The notes beneath the pieces were generated by a model. The model was not told the DNA's origin. It worked only from the letters and a program-made list of their open reading frames with translations, and did no database searches. A DNA stretch of 64,000 bases from Fidelibacterota bacterium. Lineage in GTDB: Bacteria > Fidelibacterota > Marinisomatia > SCGC-AAA003-L08 > JACNLC01. This document shows, one piece after another, positions 45,403 to 55,082 of the stretch; positions within the stretch are counted from its first letter, which is position 1; each line of letters begins with the position of its first letter. The stretch lies in assembly GCA_018657495.1 (NCBI GenBank), contig JABHXA010000011.1, positions 39,363 through 103,362 of the forward strand. Direction: 5' to 3'. The position numbers were made by a program, and so were the translations under genes.

Positions 45403-45981
45403 ATGACTGAATCAAATATTAATGAAATGAAGAATATAATTCATAATCTTTTAGTACAGATAGGTGAAGACCCAGACAGGGAAGGGCTTATGCAAACTCC
45501 GCATCGAGTTGCCAAGGCATGGAAATTTCTTGCCGGTGGGTATGATCAGAATTTGGATACGGTTATAAATAATGCCATTTTCCATGAAGACTACGAAGAA
45601 ATGGTCACTGTAAAAGAAATTGATTTTTTTAGCTTATGTGAACATCATTTGCTACCGTTTTTTGGTAAAGCCCATGTTGCCTACATACCAAGTGGCAAGG
45701 TTATTGGACTATCAAAGATTCCCCGAATTGTTGAAATGTTTGGGAGAAGGCTTCAAGTCCAGGAAAGAATGACCCAGCAAATCGCCAAAACCTTAAATGA
45801 TGTGCTATCACCAAAAGGAGTTGCAGTTATCTTGGAAGGGCAGCATATGTGTATGCAGATGAGAGGTGTTGAAAAGAAGAATAGCTATGCAACTACATCA
45901 TACATGACGGGTGAATTTCGTAGTGACGCTCGAACCCGGAAGGAATTCCTGGATATAGTCGCGTTAAAGTTTAACTCTTAA
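45403..45981 (+). CDS. folE: GTP cyclohydrolase I
   Basis: 192 residues from the ATG at 45403, which has AAGGAAA upstream; the open frame reaches back into the queD-like gene, but that part is not family-like. Signatures: [19 protein letters not shown], the zinc site [20 protein letters not shown], and [14 protein letters not shown] with the third ligand Cys. The enzyme turns GTP into dihydroneopterin triphosphate, the substrate of the protein encoded just before. The pair is an operon. Confidence 0.96.
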   Translation: MTESNINEMKNIIHNLLVQIGEDPDREGLMQTPHRVAKAWKFLAGGYDQNLDTVINNAIFHEDYEEMVTVKEIDFFSLCEHHLLPFFGKAHVAYIPSGKVIGLSKIPRIVEMFGRRLQVQERMTQQIAKTLNDVLSPKGVAVILEGQHMCMQMRGVEKKNSYATTSYMTGEFRSDARTRKEFLDIVALKFNS

Positions 45982-46027
45982 TCCGTTTGTAGGTAATTGT
46001 ATTCTGCAAGAATAGTATGAAAGTTTA

Positions 46028-47416
46028 ATGATAATGGAAAAATTTGATATTATAATAATCGGGGGAGGTCCCGGTGGTTATGTAGCTGCTATCAAAGCCG
46101 CACAATTGGGAAAAAAGGTACTTGTTCTCGAAAAAGCAGAATTAGGCGGCATCTGTCTGAACTGGGGCTGCATCCCAACTAAATCCCTTTTAAAAAATGC
46201 CGAAGTATTGAATACCATCAAAAATGCCAGGAAATTTGGAATAAATATACCGGAATATACCGTCGATTGGTCAAAGGTCATAAAGAGGTCAAGAGATACT
46301 TCCAAGAGATTAAGCAAGGGTGTTGAATATCTATTAAAGAAAAATAAAATTACACATGTCAACGCCAGAGCAATTCTAAAAAACACCACCACGATTGAAG
46401 CACAAATGGATGACGGTGAAATAAAACTCTATTCTGCTGCTAACATAATTATCGCCACTGGCGCCAGGGCAAAGTGGTTTCCCGGAATGGAGCCTGATGG
46501 TAAAATCATAATTACCTCGAAGGAGGCTATGGTTTTAGAGAAACAGCCTGCAAGTATGGCCATTATCGGCGCCGGAGCCATAGGCGTTGAGTTTGCCCAT
46601 TTTTTCAATCAGTTTGGGACCAAAGTGGATATCATAGAAGCGTTACCTCATATTTTACCCATTGAGGATGAAGATATTTCAGAAGAGCTAGAAAGAATTT
46701 TTAAGAAGAGAAAAATCAAGATGCATCTAAACTCCATGGTGGAATCCATCGAAAATGGTAAGTCATCTGCAACAGTGATACTTAAAAGTGGTGAAAAAAT
46801 TGAAGCTGAAAAAGTTTTGGTGGCAGTAGGTGTTAGAGGGAATATTGAAAACATTGGTCTGGAAGAATCCGGTATAAAAATAGAGAATGGTTGGATAAAA
46901 ACAAATGGTAACATGCAGACTTCTAATCCTAAAATTTATGCAATTGGAGATGTAGCAGGACCACCGTGGCTTGCCCATGTTGCATCCGCAGAGGGAATTG
47001 CTGCAATTGAACATATTTGTGGTGAAGACCCCATCGAAATGACCTATGATAACGTTCCAGGCTGTACTTACTGCCATCCTGAAGTGGCATCGGTGGGACT
47101 CACCGAAAAAGCTGCCGTCGAAGCAGGATATAAAATCAAAGTTGGAAAATTTCCTTTTAGAGCTCTCGGAAAATCCATGGCATCCGGTGATACGGATGGC
47201 TTTGTAAAAATTATTCTCGATTCAAAATATGGAGAAATTCTCGGTTGCCATATAATTGGGGCGGAAGCGACAAATCTCATCACAGAAATCGGAGTGGCAC
47301 GTAAATTAGAATCTACCTGGGTAGAAGTATTACAAACAATCCATCCGCATCCAACATTATCCGAAGCGGTAATGGAAGCCACTGCCGACGCTATGGGCGA
47401 ATCAATCCACATTTAA
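46028..47416 (+). CDS. lpdA: Dihydrolipoyl dehydrogenase (E3)
   Basis: 462 residues. FAD motif IIIIGGGPGGYVAAIKAAQL, redox pair in GGICLNWGCIPTKS, NAD-binding GAGAIGVEFAHFF, second FAD part IYAIGDVAGPPWLAHVA, and the C-terminal HPHPTLSEAVMEA with the active-site His-Glu. It reoxidises lipoyl groups of 2-oxoacid dehydrogenase complexes with NAD+. The E1, E2 and both lipoate genes follow downstream, so this is the E3 of that complex. The start may be the ATG at 46028 or the one two codons later (MEKFD). Confidence 0.95.
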   Translation: MIMEKFDIIIIGGGPGGYVAAIKAAQLGKKVLVLEKAELGGICLNWGCIPTKSLLKNAEVLNTIKNARKFGINIPEYTVDWSKVIKRSRDTSKRLSKGVEYLLKKNKITHVNARAILKNTTTIEAQMDDGEIKLYSAANIIIATGARAKWFPGMEPDGKIIITSKEAMVLEKQPASMAIIGAGAIGVEFAHFFNQFGTKVDIIEALPHILPIEDEDISEELERIFKKRKIKMHLNSMVESIENGKSSATVILKSGEKIEAEKVLVAVGVRGNIENIGLEESGIKIENGWIKTNGNMQTSNPKIYAIGDVAGPPWLAHVASAEGIAAIEHICGEDPIEMTYDNVPGCTYCHPEVASVGLTEKAAVEAGYKIKVGKFPFRALGKSMASGDTDGFVKIILDSKYGEILGCHIIGAEATNLITEIGVARKLESTWVEVLQTIHPHPTLSEAVMEATADAMGESIHI

Positions 47417-47432
47417 TGATATTATTAAAGTT

Positions 47433-48179
47433 TTGACGGAAACATTACTCCAACAAGAAATAATTGAATATAAATCAGTATTGTCAGAGGATACTGCGGA
47501 AAATACATTTAATTATTTTGCATCAAACTTTCAACAGCCGCTGAATTTTATCTGGCTTGGCAGACAAGACTTCGATTCCGTATGGTTATTACAGAAAATG
47601 ATCCATGAGGCTATATCTAAACAGGAATGCGCTGAAATGGTTTTATTTGTCGAGCATGACCATGTATATACATTTGGCAAAAATGCAAATCAGGATCATC
47701 TACTTCCTTCATATCCCTCAAACGCTAAGGTAATTCAAATTGACAGGGGAGGAGATGTTACATATCATGGACCAGGTCAACTTGTCATGTATCCCATTAT
47801 TGATTTACATAATTATCGGTTGAGCATCTCGTGGTATATGCATGCCCTTGAACAAACAATAATGAATGTATTATTTGATTTAGGAATTCAATCTGAAAGA
47901 AAAGAAGGACTCATAGGGGTTTGGGTTGACGATGAAAAAATTTGTGCCATGGGTGTGAGGCTTGCAAAATGGATAAGTATGCATGGCCTCGCCTTAAATG
48001 TGAGTCCGACTATGGATTATTTTAACGGGATGATACCATGCGGTATATTTGAATATGGAGTTACATCTATACAGGAATTAACGGGAAACGAATATTCACT
48101 TTCTGATATTGTACCCATAGTTGCAAATCATTTTGGAATGTTATTGGATCAGGTTCAAAAATCAGGTGGGAATGAATAA
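47433..48179 (+). CDS. lipB: Octanoyl-[ACP]:protein octanoyltransferase
   Basis: 248 residues. Active-site wording: RGGDVTYHGPGQLVMYPI, KICAMGVRLAKWISMHGLAL with the catalytic Lys, and MIPCGIF with the catalytic Cys. LipB moves octanoyl groups from acyl carrier protein to lipoyl domains, which LipA then sulfurates. The start is a TTG at 47433; an N-terminal part of about 35 residues exceeds the usual family start, so a later start is possible. The stop touches the E1 ATG without a gap. Confidence 0.93.
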   Translation: MTETLLQQEIIEYKSVLSEDTAENTFNYFASNFQQPLNFIWLGRQDFDSVWLLQKMIHEAISKQECAEMVLFVEHDHVYTFGKNANQDHLLPSYPSNAKVIQIDRGGDVTYHGPGQLVMYPIIDLHNYRLSISWYMHALEQTIMNVLFDLGIQSERKEGLIGVWVDDEKICAMGVRLAKWISMHGLALNVSPTMDYFNGMIPCGIFEYGVTSIQELTGNEYSLSDIVPIVANHFGMLLDQVQKSGGNE

Positions 48180-50180
48180 ATGAAATTATATGGGTTAACA
48201 AAAAAAGAATTACTGTCATTTTTTCGGAATATGGCATTATCCCGCCGACTGGATGAAAAGCAGTTAATCCTGTTAAAACAGGGAAGAGGTTTTTTCCACA
48301 TTGGCGCTTCCGGCCATGAAGCAGCTCAGGTGGCTGCCGCATCATGTTTCCAATCAGGAAAGGACTATGCATATCCATATTACCGTGATCAGGCATTTTG
48401 TATTCAATTTGGCATGACTTCAAAAGAGATATTATTAAGTTTTCTCGCCAGAAAGGATGACCCAAATTCCGGTGGTCGGCAGATGCCTCAGCATTATGGA
48501 CATCGCACTTTAAACATTGTCAGTCAGTCAAGCCCAACTGGCAGCCAATATCTCCAGGCAGTTGGATCGGCATTTGCATGTAGACGCAGCGGCAACAAAC
48601 AGATCGTATATGTATCTTCTGGAGAAGGAACCACCAGTCAGGGTGATTTTCATGAAGCTCTAAATTGGGCCAGCCGTGAAAAAGCTCCAGTGATTTTTCA
48701 TATTGAAAATAATGGTTATGCCATTTCTGTCCCGATCGAAGATCAGACTGCTGGTGGATCAGTTTACAAAATCGCCGCCGGTTATGATTCCCTATCAAGA
48801 TACTCGGTAAATGGCACAGATTTTTTTGAATCTCAAATCGCCTTTAACAAAGCCGTGGAGCGGGCTCGTCGAGGTCGTGGTCCAAGCTTAATCGAATCGA
48901 ATGTCGTTCGATTATTACCGCATTCCTCTTCTGATGATCATCAAAAATATCGTAGCAAAGAAGAATTGGAAAACGAACAGAAGCAGGATCCATTGATTGT
49001 CTTTGCCGGGAAATGTCTTGAGACTGGTATATGCAGCCATGATGATTTTGATCAAATTCATGCCGAGGTAAAAAAACAGGTTGATGAGGATACATTATGG
49101 GCAGATGCACATGCTGAGCCTGAGGCAAATTCAGTAAGTTTGTCTTTATACAGTTCAGAAAAACCCATACAGCAGACCCCATCAGAATCAGATTCGCCGG
49201 GAGAACGAATTGTCATGGTGGATGCAGTCAATCATGCCCTTGCTGAGGAGTTGGAATATAATGGCAATATGATTGTCTATGGTCAGGATGTAGCCGGTGA
49301 AAAAGGGGGTGTGTTTACCGCAACCAGAGGACTGACAAAGAAATTTGGAAAATCCAGGGTATTTAACTCACCACTTGCGGAATCTTCTATAATTGGAACT
49401 GCTGTTGGAGCATCTATTTGCGGTATGAAGCCAGTAGTTGAAATCCAGTTTGGAGATTATATATGGACCGCCATGATGCAATTGCGAAATGAAGTTGCAA
49501 CCATGAGATATCGATCCAATAATACATGGTCATGTCCCATGGTGGTGAGAGTGCCTGTGGGAGGATATATCCATGGCGCTCTTTGTCATAGTCAAAGTAT
49601 AGATGGTTATTTTACACATCTGCCTGGAATTTATATTGCTTATCCTTCAAATGCAGCAGATGCAAAAGGATTACTGAAAATGGCCTGTCGGATGGATGAC
49701 CCAGTTATCTTCATGGAACATAAAGGACTATATCGGCAAGGTTATGCCGCCCGGCCTGAACCAGATGAAAATTTCCTTCTCCCCTTTGGCAAAGCACATT
49801 TTGTCTCGACAGGATCTGACCTAACAATTGTCACCTGGGGCGCTGTGGTCCAGAAATCCATCGAAGCAGTTAAAAAAACAGGTATCTCAGCCGATATAAT
49901 TGACATACGAACTCTGAACCCGTTGGATATGGAATCCATCCTTGTTTCGCTTAAAAAAACAAATCGCCTAATCATCGTTCATGAAGATAACCTGACGAAT
50001 GGCTTTGGGGCAGAGATTGCTGCCAGAATTTCAGAGGATGGGTTTGAATTTCTGGATGCTCCTGTGAAACGGGTAGCTTCTAAAGATATTCCTGTGGCTT
50101 ACTCACCAATTTTGGAAAAGGAAATCCTGGTGCAAACAGATTGGATTATCGATGCAATCAATTCAACAATTGAATATTAA
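48180..50180 (+). CDS. 2-oxoacid dehydrogenase E1, alpha and beta parts fused
   Basis: 666 residues in one chain. Residues 1-330 are the alpha part with the thiamin-diphosphate motif from GEGTTSQGDF (148) to ENNGYAIS (176); residues about 345-666 are the beta part (VDAVNHALAEELEYNGNMIV, GQDVAGEKGGVFTATRGL, IHGALCHSQSIDGYF). Separate subunits are the rule; fused forms occur in FCB bacteria. It decarboxylates a 2-oxoacid and loads the lipoyl group of E2 encoded at 52570. The wording is nearest to branched-chain 2-oxoacid dehydrogenases; pyruvate remains possible. The linker near 325-345 is rich in Ser, Pro and Glu. Confidence 0.88.
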   Translation: MKLYGLTKKELLSFFRNMALSRRLDEKQLILLKQGRGFFHIGASGHEAAQVAAASCFQSGKDYAYPYYRDQAFCIQFGMTSKEILLSFLARKDDPNSGGRQMPQHYGHRTLNIVSQSSPTGSQYLQAVGSAFACRRSGNKQIVYVSSGEGTTSQGDFHEALNWASREKAPVIFHIENNGYAISVPIEDQTAGGSVYKIAAGYDSLSRYSVNGTDFFESQIAFNKAVERARRGRGPSLIESNVVRLLPHSSSDDHQKYRSKEELENEQKQDPLIVFAGKCLETGICSHDDFDQIHAEVKKQVDEDTLWADAHAEPEANSVSLSLYSSEKPIQQTPSESDSPGERIVMVDAVNHALAEELEYNGNMIVYGQDVAGEKGGVFTATRGLTKKFGKSRVFNSPLAESSIIGTAVGASICGMKPVVEIQFGDYIWTAMMQLRNEVATMRYRSNNTWSCPMVVRVPVGGYIHGALCHSQSIDGYFTHLPGIYIAYPSNAADAKGLLKMACRMDDPVIFMEHKGLYRQGYAARPEPDENFLLPFGKAHFVSTGSDLTIVTWGAVVQKSIEAVKKTGISADIIDIRTLNPLDMESILVSLKKTNRLIIVHEDNLTNGFGAEIAARISEDGFEFLDAPVKRVASKDIPVAYSPILEKEILVQTDWIIDAINSTIEY

Positions 50181-50204
50181 TATTGAAAAAGATGGAGATG
50201 TAAT

Positions 50205-51374
50205 ATGAAATTAAAAGGTCTCGATTATTTAAATATTTCAGAGCATTTTTCTGATGAAGAAATTTTGGTTCAGCATTCTGTCCGCGATTATGTCGATTCA
50301 GAATTGCAGCCGATTATCGAAGAACATTTTAAGAATGGAACCTTCCCAGCTGAAAAAATCAAGGAAATGGCTAATCTGGGTTTATTAGGCATTAATCTAC
50401 CAAATAAATATGGATGTGCCGGTTTATCTCACACGGCTTATGGATTAGCCTGCCAGGAATTAGAAAGATGTGACTCCGGCATAAGATCATTTGTGTCTGT
50501 ACAGGGATCATTGGTTATGTATCCAATATTTGCATTTGGATCAGATGAACAAAAAGAAAATTGGCTGCCAAGGCTCGCCAGTGGGGATACAATCGGATGT
50601 TTTGGTCTCACCGAACCTGATTATGGATCAAACCCGGGAGGCATGATTACCCGAGCCGTAAAAACAAAAAATGGTTATACTCTCAATGGCTCCAAAATGT
50701 GGATAACTAATGGCTCTGTCGCTGATGTGGCAATTGTCTGGGCTAAAACGGAAGATGAGGTTATCCATGGATTTATTGTTGAAACTGACAGAGATGGATT
50801 CGATGCTCCTGAAATGAAAAATAAATGGTCACTAAGAGCATCAGTTACAGCAGAATTGATCCTGGAGAATGTAGAAATCCCAGAAGAAAATATGCTTCCA
50901 GGTGTATCTGGATTAAAAGGTCCCCTCAGCTGTCTCACACAGGCAAGATATGGTATTGGCTGGGGAACCATCGGGGCAGCGATGGCCATGTATGAAACTG
51001 CATTGAAATATGCCAATGAGCGTATACAGTTTGGTAAATCCATTTCATCCTTTCAGATGACCCAGGAAAAACTGGTATGGATATTATCTGAAATTACCAA
51101 GGGTCAACTGCTTGCCATGCAGGCAGGTAGAAATAAAGATCGAAATGTATTACGTCACCAGCAGATATCAATGCTCAAACGAAATAATACATGGGTTGCG
51201 AGAGAAACTGCACGATTGGCACGGGAGATTCTCGGTGCAAATGGAATCTCGGGAGAATATCCGATTATGCGGCATATGATGAATATAGAAAGTGTTTACA
51301 CATATGAAGGAACTCATGATATGCATACTTTGGTACTTGGTGATGATATAACAGGAATTCCTGCCTACAGGTAA
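50205..51374 (+). CDS. Acyl-CoA dehydrogenase, glutaryl-CoA-dehydrogenase-like
   Basis: 389 residues, the family length. FAD and substrate segments: CFGLTEPDYGSNPGGM, MWITNGSVADVAIVWAKT, LTQARYGIGWGTIGAAMAMY and the catalytic Glu in SVYTYEGTHDMHTLVLG. The SFVSVQGSLVMYPI and KMWITNGS wording and the end resemble glutaryl-CoA dehydrogenase, which oxidises and decarboxylates glutaryl-CoA from lysine or tryptophan breakdown. It lies inside the E1-E2 cluster, 24 bp after E1, so a neighbouring acyl-CoA product of the complex is an alternative substrate. Confidence 0.85.
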   Translation: MKLKGLDYLNISEHFSDEEILVQHSVRDYVDSELQPIIEEHFKNGTFPAEKIKEMANLGLLGINLPNKYGCAGLSHTAYGLACQELERCDSGIRSFVSVQGSLVMYPIFAFGSDEQKENWLPRLASGDTIGCFGLTEPDYGSNPGGMITRAVKTKNGYTLNGSKMWITNGSVADVAIVWAKTEDEVIHGFIVETDRDGFDAPEMKNKWSLRASVTAELILENVEIPEENMLPGVSGLKGPLSCLTQARYGIGWGTIGAAMAMYETALKYANERIQFGKSISSFQMTQEKLVWILSEITKGQLLAMQAGRNKDRNVLRHQQISMLKRNNTWVARETARLAREILGANGISGEYPIMRHMMNIESVYTYEGTHDMHTLVLGDDITGIPAYR

Positions 51375-51378
51375 ACTT

Positions 51379-52545
51379 ATGAATCTGGCAAATCTAACAG
51401 TCAAAAAACTTGTGCCTAAGGGTGAAGATGTCACTTCAACTCAAAACCGGTCAAAGGTGGGCATTTTTCAGGGATATGTTTCAATTACTGGAAATATCAT
51501 TTTATTTGGGATAAAAATAGTTCTGGGATTGGCTTCAGCCAGTCTGGCCCTCATTGCCGATGCTTTTCATACCCTATCAGATGTTGTTTCGAGTATGGTA
51601 GTGATATTTGGTTATCACATTGCAAGGAAACCGCCAGATGAAGAGCATCCTTTTGGACATGGACGGGCGGAAACGATAGCTTCCCTGACAATAGCATTGC
51701 TCATCGGCTTTGTTGGATTCGAGTTTTTTAAAGTAGCTATAACCAGGTTAATGAACCCAGGGATCATAGAAGCAAATTGGGTTTGGATAAGTGCAATTGC
51801 ATTAACAATTCTCATAAAAGAGTGGATGGCGAGATATTCATTTCAGTTGGGTGACATAATACATTCTGACACCTTAAAAGCCGATGGAATGCATCACAAA
51901 AGCGATTCATATTCATCTATCCTGACAATTGTAGCAATGGTAGGGGGAATGTATGGAATCGTTTGGTTGGATGGTGCCATGGCAATTGGCGTAGCATGCT
52001 TTATGTTATATACCGGGTATGAAATTGCCAAGGATGCAATCAATGACCTTCTTGGCACAACTGAATCTCCTGAAATGATTATGAATATTAGGGAAACGGC
52101 ATGTACTGTTGATGGCGTATTCAATGTTCATGACATTATTGTTCATCGCTATGGAAACCATAGTTTTATATCATTGCACGTAGAAGTGAGTAATTTACTT
52201 TCTTCAGAAAAAATACACCATATTGCCGATTCAGTAGAGAAAAAAATTGGTGATCATCTGAACGCTCAGGTAGTGACCCATGTAGATCCAATTACGATTG
52301 ATGGGGATACAATAAATGAAATCAGGGGAATAGTTCAAGATTCTATGAACTCATTTGGGATTTCAGATATCGTTCAGGATCTAAGAATTGTCAGAAATGA
52401 CAAAGTAGAATCAATCTTATTTGAGATCCCTGTAAGCACAGATTTTAATAAAGAGGAATCGCTGGATAATCATGTAAAGAATTCGTTGCAGGGTATGTAT
52501 CCAGAAGCTAGTATTGTCGTCGATTTCAAAAAGAAATTTAATTAA
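51379..52545 (+). CDS. Cation diffusion facilitator metal transporter
   Basis: 388 residues. Six membrane helices with the two metal sites: ADAFHTLSDVVSS in helix 2 and ADGMHHKSDSYSS in helix 5 (HxxxD each), and the PPDEEHPFGHGRAE loop typical of the family. A cytoplasmic C-terminal domain of ferredoxin-like fold follows (about 215-300), with a longer tail of about 90 residues. It exports Zn2+, Fe2+ or Mn2+ in exchange for protons. It is placed 4 bp behind the dehydrogenase gene and 24 bp ahead of E2, an unusual spot for a metal pump. Confidence 0.9.
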   Translation: MNLANLTVKKLVPKGEDVTSTQNRSKVGIFQGYVSITGNIILFGIKIVLGLASASLALIADAFHTLSDVVSSMVVIFGYHIARKPPDEEHPFGHGRAETIASLTIALLIGFVGFEFFKVAITRLMNPGIIEANWVWISAIALTILIKEWMARYSFQLGDIIHSDTLKADGMHHKSDSYSSILTIVAMVGGMYGIVWLDGAMAIGVACFMLYTGYEIAKDAINDLLGTTESPEMIMNIRETACTVDGVFNVHDIIVHRYGNHSFISLHVEVSNLLSSEKIHHIADSVEKKIGDHLNAQVVTHVDPITIDGDTINEIRGIVQDSMNSFGISDIVQDLRIVRNDKVESILFEIPVSTDFNKEESLDNHVKNSLQGMYPEASIVVDFKKKFN

Positions 52546-52569
52546 TAAAATTTAGGATCAGGAGTAATA

Positions 52570-53865
52570 ATGATAGATGTAGTCATGCCCAAGCTGGGAG
52601 AGTCCATTACCGAAGGGACTATCCTGGAATGGAAAAAGAAAGTTGGCGATACTATCGAATTGGATGAAAACCTATTGGAGATATCCACTGATAAAGTTGA
52701 TTCGGAAGTTCCGTCTCCGGCCGGTGGTTTCGTTGCCGAATTATTATATTCTATTAATGATGTGGTTGAGGTAGGGGAGGTAATTGCCCGTATTGCATCA
52801 GATAAAGATGATATAAATATTGAGTCAGAAAATATTGAAAAATCTGAAATCGTTAAAAATGAACAAGATGAAACTCTGAAAACAGGCCAAGAACAATCTG
52901 AGAAGATTGAATATGTAGAGGGTGTATTTCTCTCGCCATTAGTAAAATCCATTGCCAGGGAAAAGGGTATATCCTCAGAAGAACTTAGTTTAATTACCGG
53001 CTCTGGAAAAGGAAACCGAATTACCAAAAAAGATATATTGAACTATCTGGAAAATCGGATTTCCACAGAAACTCAAACTTCAAAAACTGAAACTGATAAA
53101 AAGCAGGTTATTGCGACGGATATACCAATCCAAAGATCGCCACTGTCTGAAAGTCTTGAAGATAATAGAATGCCCATGGACCGGATTCGGAAGAAAATTG
53201 CCGCCCATATGTTATCCTCACAACGAACAAGTGCTCATGTCTATTCTACTTCAGAAGTTGACGTGACGAATTTAGTTGATATCCGTCAAAAATATAAAGA
53301 CCGATTTAAAGAAAAGTATAATATCAGCCTGACATATACGCCAATGATTATGGATGCCGTGATTAAGGGTATTCAGGAGTTTCCCCTCATTAATGCCTCC
53401 GTTGAAGGTGAGGATATTCTCAATCACCGGAATATAAATATGGGTATTGCAGTTGCACTTCGGGATGATAATCTCATTGTCCCTGTCGTCCATAACAGTG
53501 AAGAATTGAACTTTCTTGGAATGGCAAGACAAATTTCCCAACTGGCATCAAAAGCAAGATCAAACAGTCTTGATCCAAATGATATTTTTGGATCGACCTT
53601 TACGATTACCAATCCCGGTATTTTTGGAAGTCTAATGGGCATGGCGATAATTAATCAGCCAAATGTTGGAATACTCAGCGTCGGTGCCATTCAGAAACGG
53701 CCAGTTGTGAAAGAAACTGAATATGGTGATGTTATTGCAATTCGCCATATGATGTATCTCACCTTAGGTTATGATCATCGTATTATCGACGGAGCATATG
53801 GGACCCGCTTTTTAACCAGGTTATGTGAGATATTGGAATCATTTAATGAGAACCAGGTTCAATAA
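52570..53865 (+). CDS. Dihydrolipoamide acyltransferase (E2)
   Basis: 431 residues. Lipoyl domain (1-78) with the modified Lys in EISTDKVDSEVPSPAGG; a Glu/Lys/Ser linker; a peripheral-subunit-binding domain (FLSPLVKSIAREKGISSEEL, residues about 118-155); and the catalytic domain ending in LGYDHRIIDGAYGTRFL with the HxxxDG active site. It transfers the acyl group from E1 to CoA. The binding domain and gene order with E1, E3 and lipoate genes support one complex. AGGAG precedes the ATG. Confidence 0.94.
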   Translation: MIDVVMPKLGESITEGTILEWKKKVGDTIELDENLLEISTDKVDSEVPSPAGGFVAELLYSINDVVEVGEVIARIASDKDDINIESENIEKSEIVKNEQDETLKTGQEQSEKIEYVEGVFLSPLVKSIAREKGISSEELSLITGSGKGNRITKKDILNYLENRISTETQTSKTETDKKQVIATDIPIQRSPLSESLEDNRMPMDRIRKKIAAHMLSSQRTSAHVYSTSEVDVTNLVDIRQKYKDRFKEKYNISLTYTPMIMDAVIKGIQEFPLINASVEGEDILNHRNINMGIAVALRDDNLIVPVVHNSEELNFLGMARQISQLASKARSNSLDPNDIFGSTFTITNPGIFGSLMGMAIINQPNVGILSVGAIQKRPVVKETEYGDVIAIRHMMYLTLGYDHRIIDGAYGTRFLTRLCEILESFNENQVQ

Positions 53866-53871
53866 CTCAAG

Positions 53872-54777
53872 ATGATAACTGAAAAAAAACCGATGACCAA
53901 TGCAACTCAATTGCGACGACCGGATTGGATAAAAATCCGTCTAAAAACAGGTGAGAATTTTTTGCAGACAAAAACCCTATTGGAAAATCAGGGATTAAAC
54001 ACAGTTTGTGAAGAAGCCAGATGTCCAAATATATATGAATGCTGGGAACGAAAAACTGCAACCGTCATGATCCTTGGAGATATTTGTACCAGAGCATGTA
54101 GATTCTGTTCAGTAAAAACAGGTCGACCTGGGGTAGTAGATGAGGATGAACCTTTGAGAACCGCTGAAGCTATTAAACGGATGGGTTTAACACATGTGGT
54201 TATAACCTCTGTTGATAGGGATGATCTGAAAAACGATTACGGTAGCCGTATTTGGGCACTGACTATACGGAAAATTCATGAAATTGTCAATGAATGTACT
54301 GTTGAAGTGCTGACCCCCGACTTTAAGGGATACAAACCAGCTTTAGATAATATCTTTTTAGCCGGACCGGAAATATTCTCACACAATATAGAATGTATAC
54401 CAAGGATATCAAAAAAAGTAAGGTCGCAGGCAAATTGGGAAATATCCAAATCTGTACTTGAGTATTCGATTTCAAATAATATGAATACTAAAACTGGTAT
54501 GATGGTTGGTTTGGGCGAAACTGATGACGAGGTATTGGATGTCATGAAAGAAATAGCAGAATTAGGTGTGAGTATATTTAATATTGGACAGTATCTCCAA
54601 CCAAGTTTATCGCATATAAAAGTAAGTCGATATGTCCATCCTGATACATTTGCAATGTTCAAAGAAGAAGGATTAAAAATGGGATTTAAAGTAGTAGAAT
54701 CAGCACCTTTAGTCAGATCATCATATCATGCTGACGAACAGGTGATTAATTACATGATGTTAAAAGGAAACACATGA
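53872..54777 (+). CDS. lipA: Lipoyl synthase
   Basis: 301 residues. The auxiliary cluster motif CEEARCPNIYECW and the radical-SAM motif CTRACRFCSVKTGRP (CxxxCxxC) are both complete, and the end holds VRSSYHADEQ with the conserved RSSY Ser ligand. LipA inserts two sulfur atoms into octanoyl groups on the E2 lipoyl domain. It follows E2 by 6 bp and overlaps the next gene by the ATGA junction. Confidence 0.95.
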   Translation: MITEKKPMTNATQLRRPDWIKIRLKTGENFLQTKTLLENQGLNTVCEEARCPNIYECWERKTATVMILGDICTRACRFCSVKTGRPGVVDEDEPLRTAEAIKRMGLTHVVITSVDRDDLKNDYGSRIWALTIRKIHEIVNECTVEVLTPDFKGYKPALDNIFLAGPEIFSHNIECIPRISKKVRSQANWEISKSVLEYSISNNMNTKTGMMVGLGETDDEVLDVMKEIAELGVSIFNIGQYLQPSLSHIKVSRYVHPDTFAMFKEEGLKMGFKVVESAPLVRSSYHADEQVINYMMLKGNT

Positions 54778-55082
54778 AAAAAGAAACATTAGTTTTTGTC
54801 ATAATTTGCTTATTTGGATTACTATTCGTTTTCACAATATATGAGCAAGAATTTATGAGCGCTTTTTCTAAAAAGGAAATTATAAATGAAAAGCCTGCAC
54901 CGCAGTTATCAGATCTATTTTCTGATCGACCAGATGGTCCACATCAAAAGTTTTCAACCAAAGAGAATTGTTTACGATGTCATGAGACAGGTGTAGAGAT
55001 CCCAGGGATGGGTAAAGCCCCTAAGATTCCACACGAAGTGAGACCAAACTGCATCTCTTGTCATAAACTTCCGGCCAATTAA
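54774..55082 (+). CDS. Small membrane-anchored diheme c-type cytochrome
   Basis: 102 residues. One N-terminal membrane helix (TLVFVIICLFGLLFVFTIY), a linker, and two CxxCH haem sites, CLRCHET and CISCHKL, about 30 residues apart. The helix is uncleaved or a signal anchor, so the hemes face the periplasm. The size and spacing recall NapB-like diheme domains without matching them well. It overlaps lipA by four bases and the next gene by one, so it is expressed with both; its redox partner is unknown. Confidence 0.8.
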   Translation: MKKETLVFVIICLFGLLFVFTIYEQEFMSAFSKKEIINEKPAPQLSDLFSDRPDGPHQKFSTKENCLRCHETGVEIPGMGKAPKIPHEVRPNCISCHKLPAN

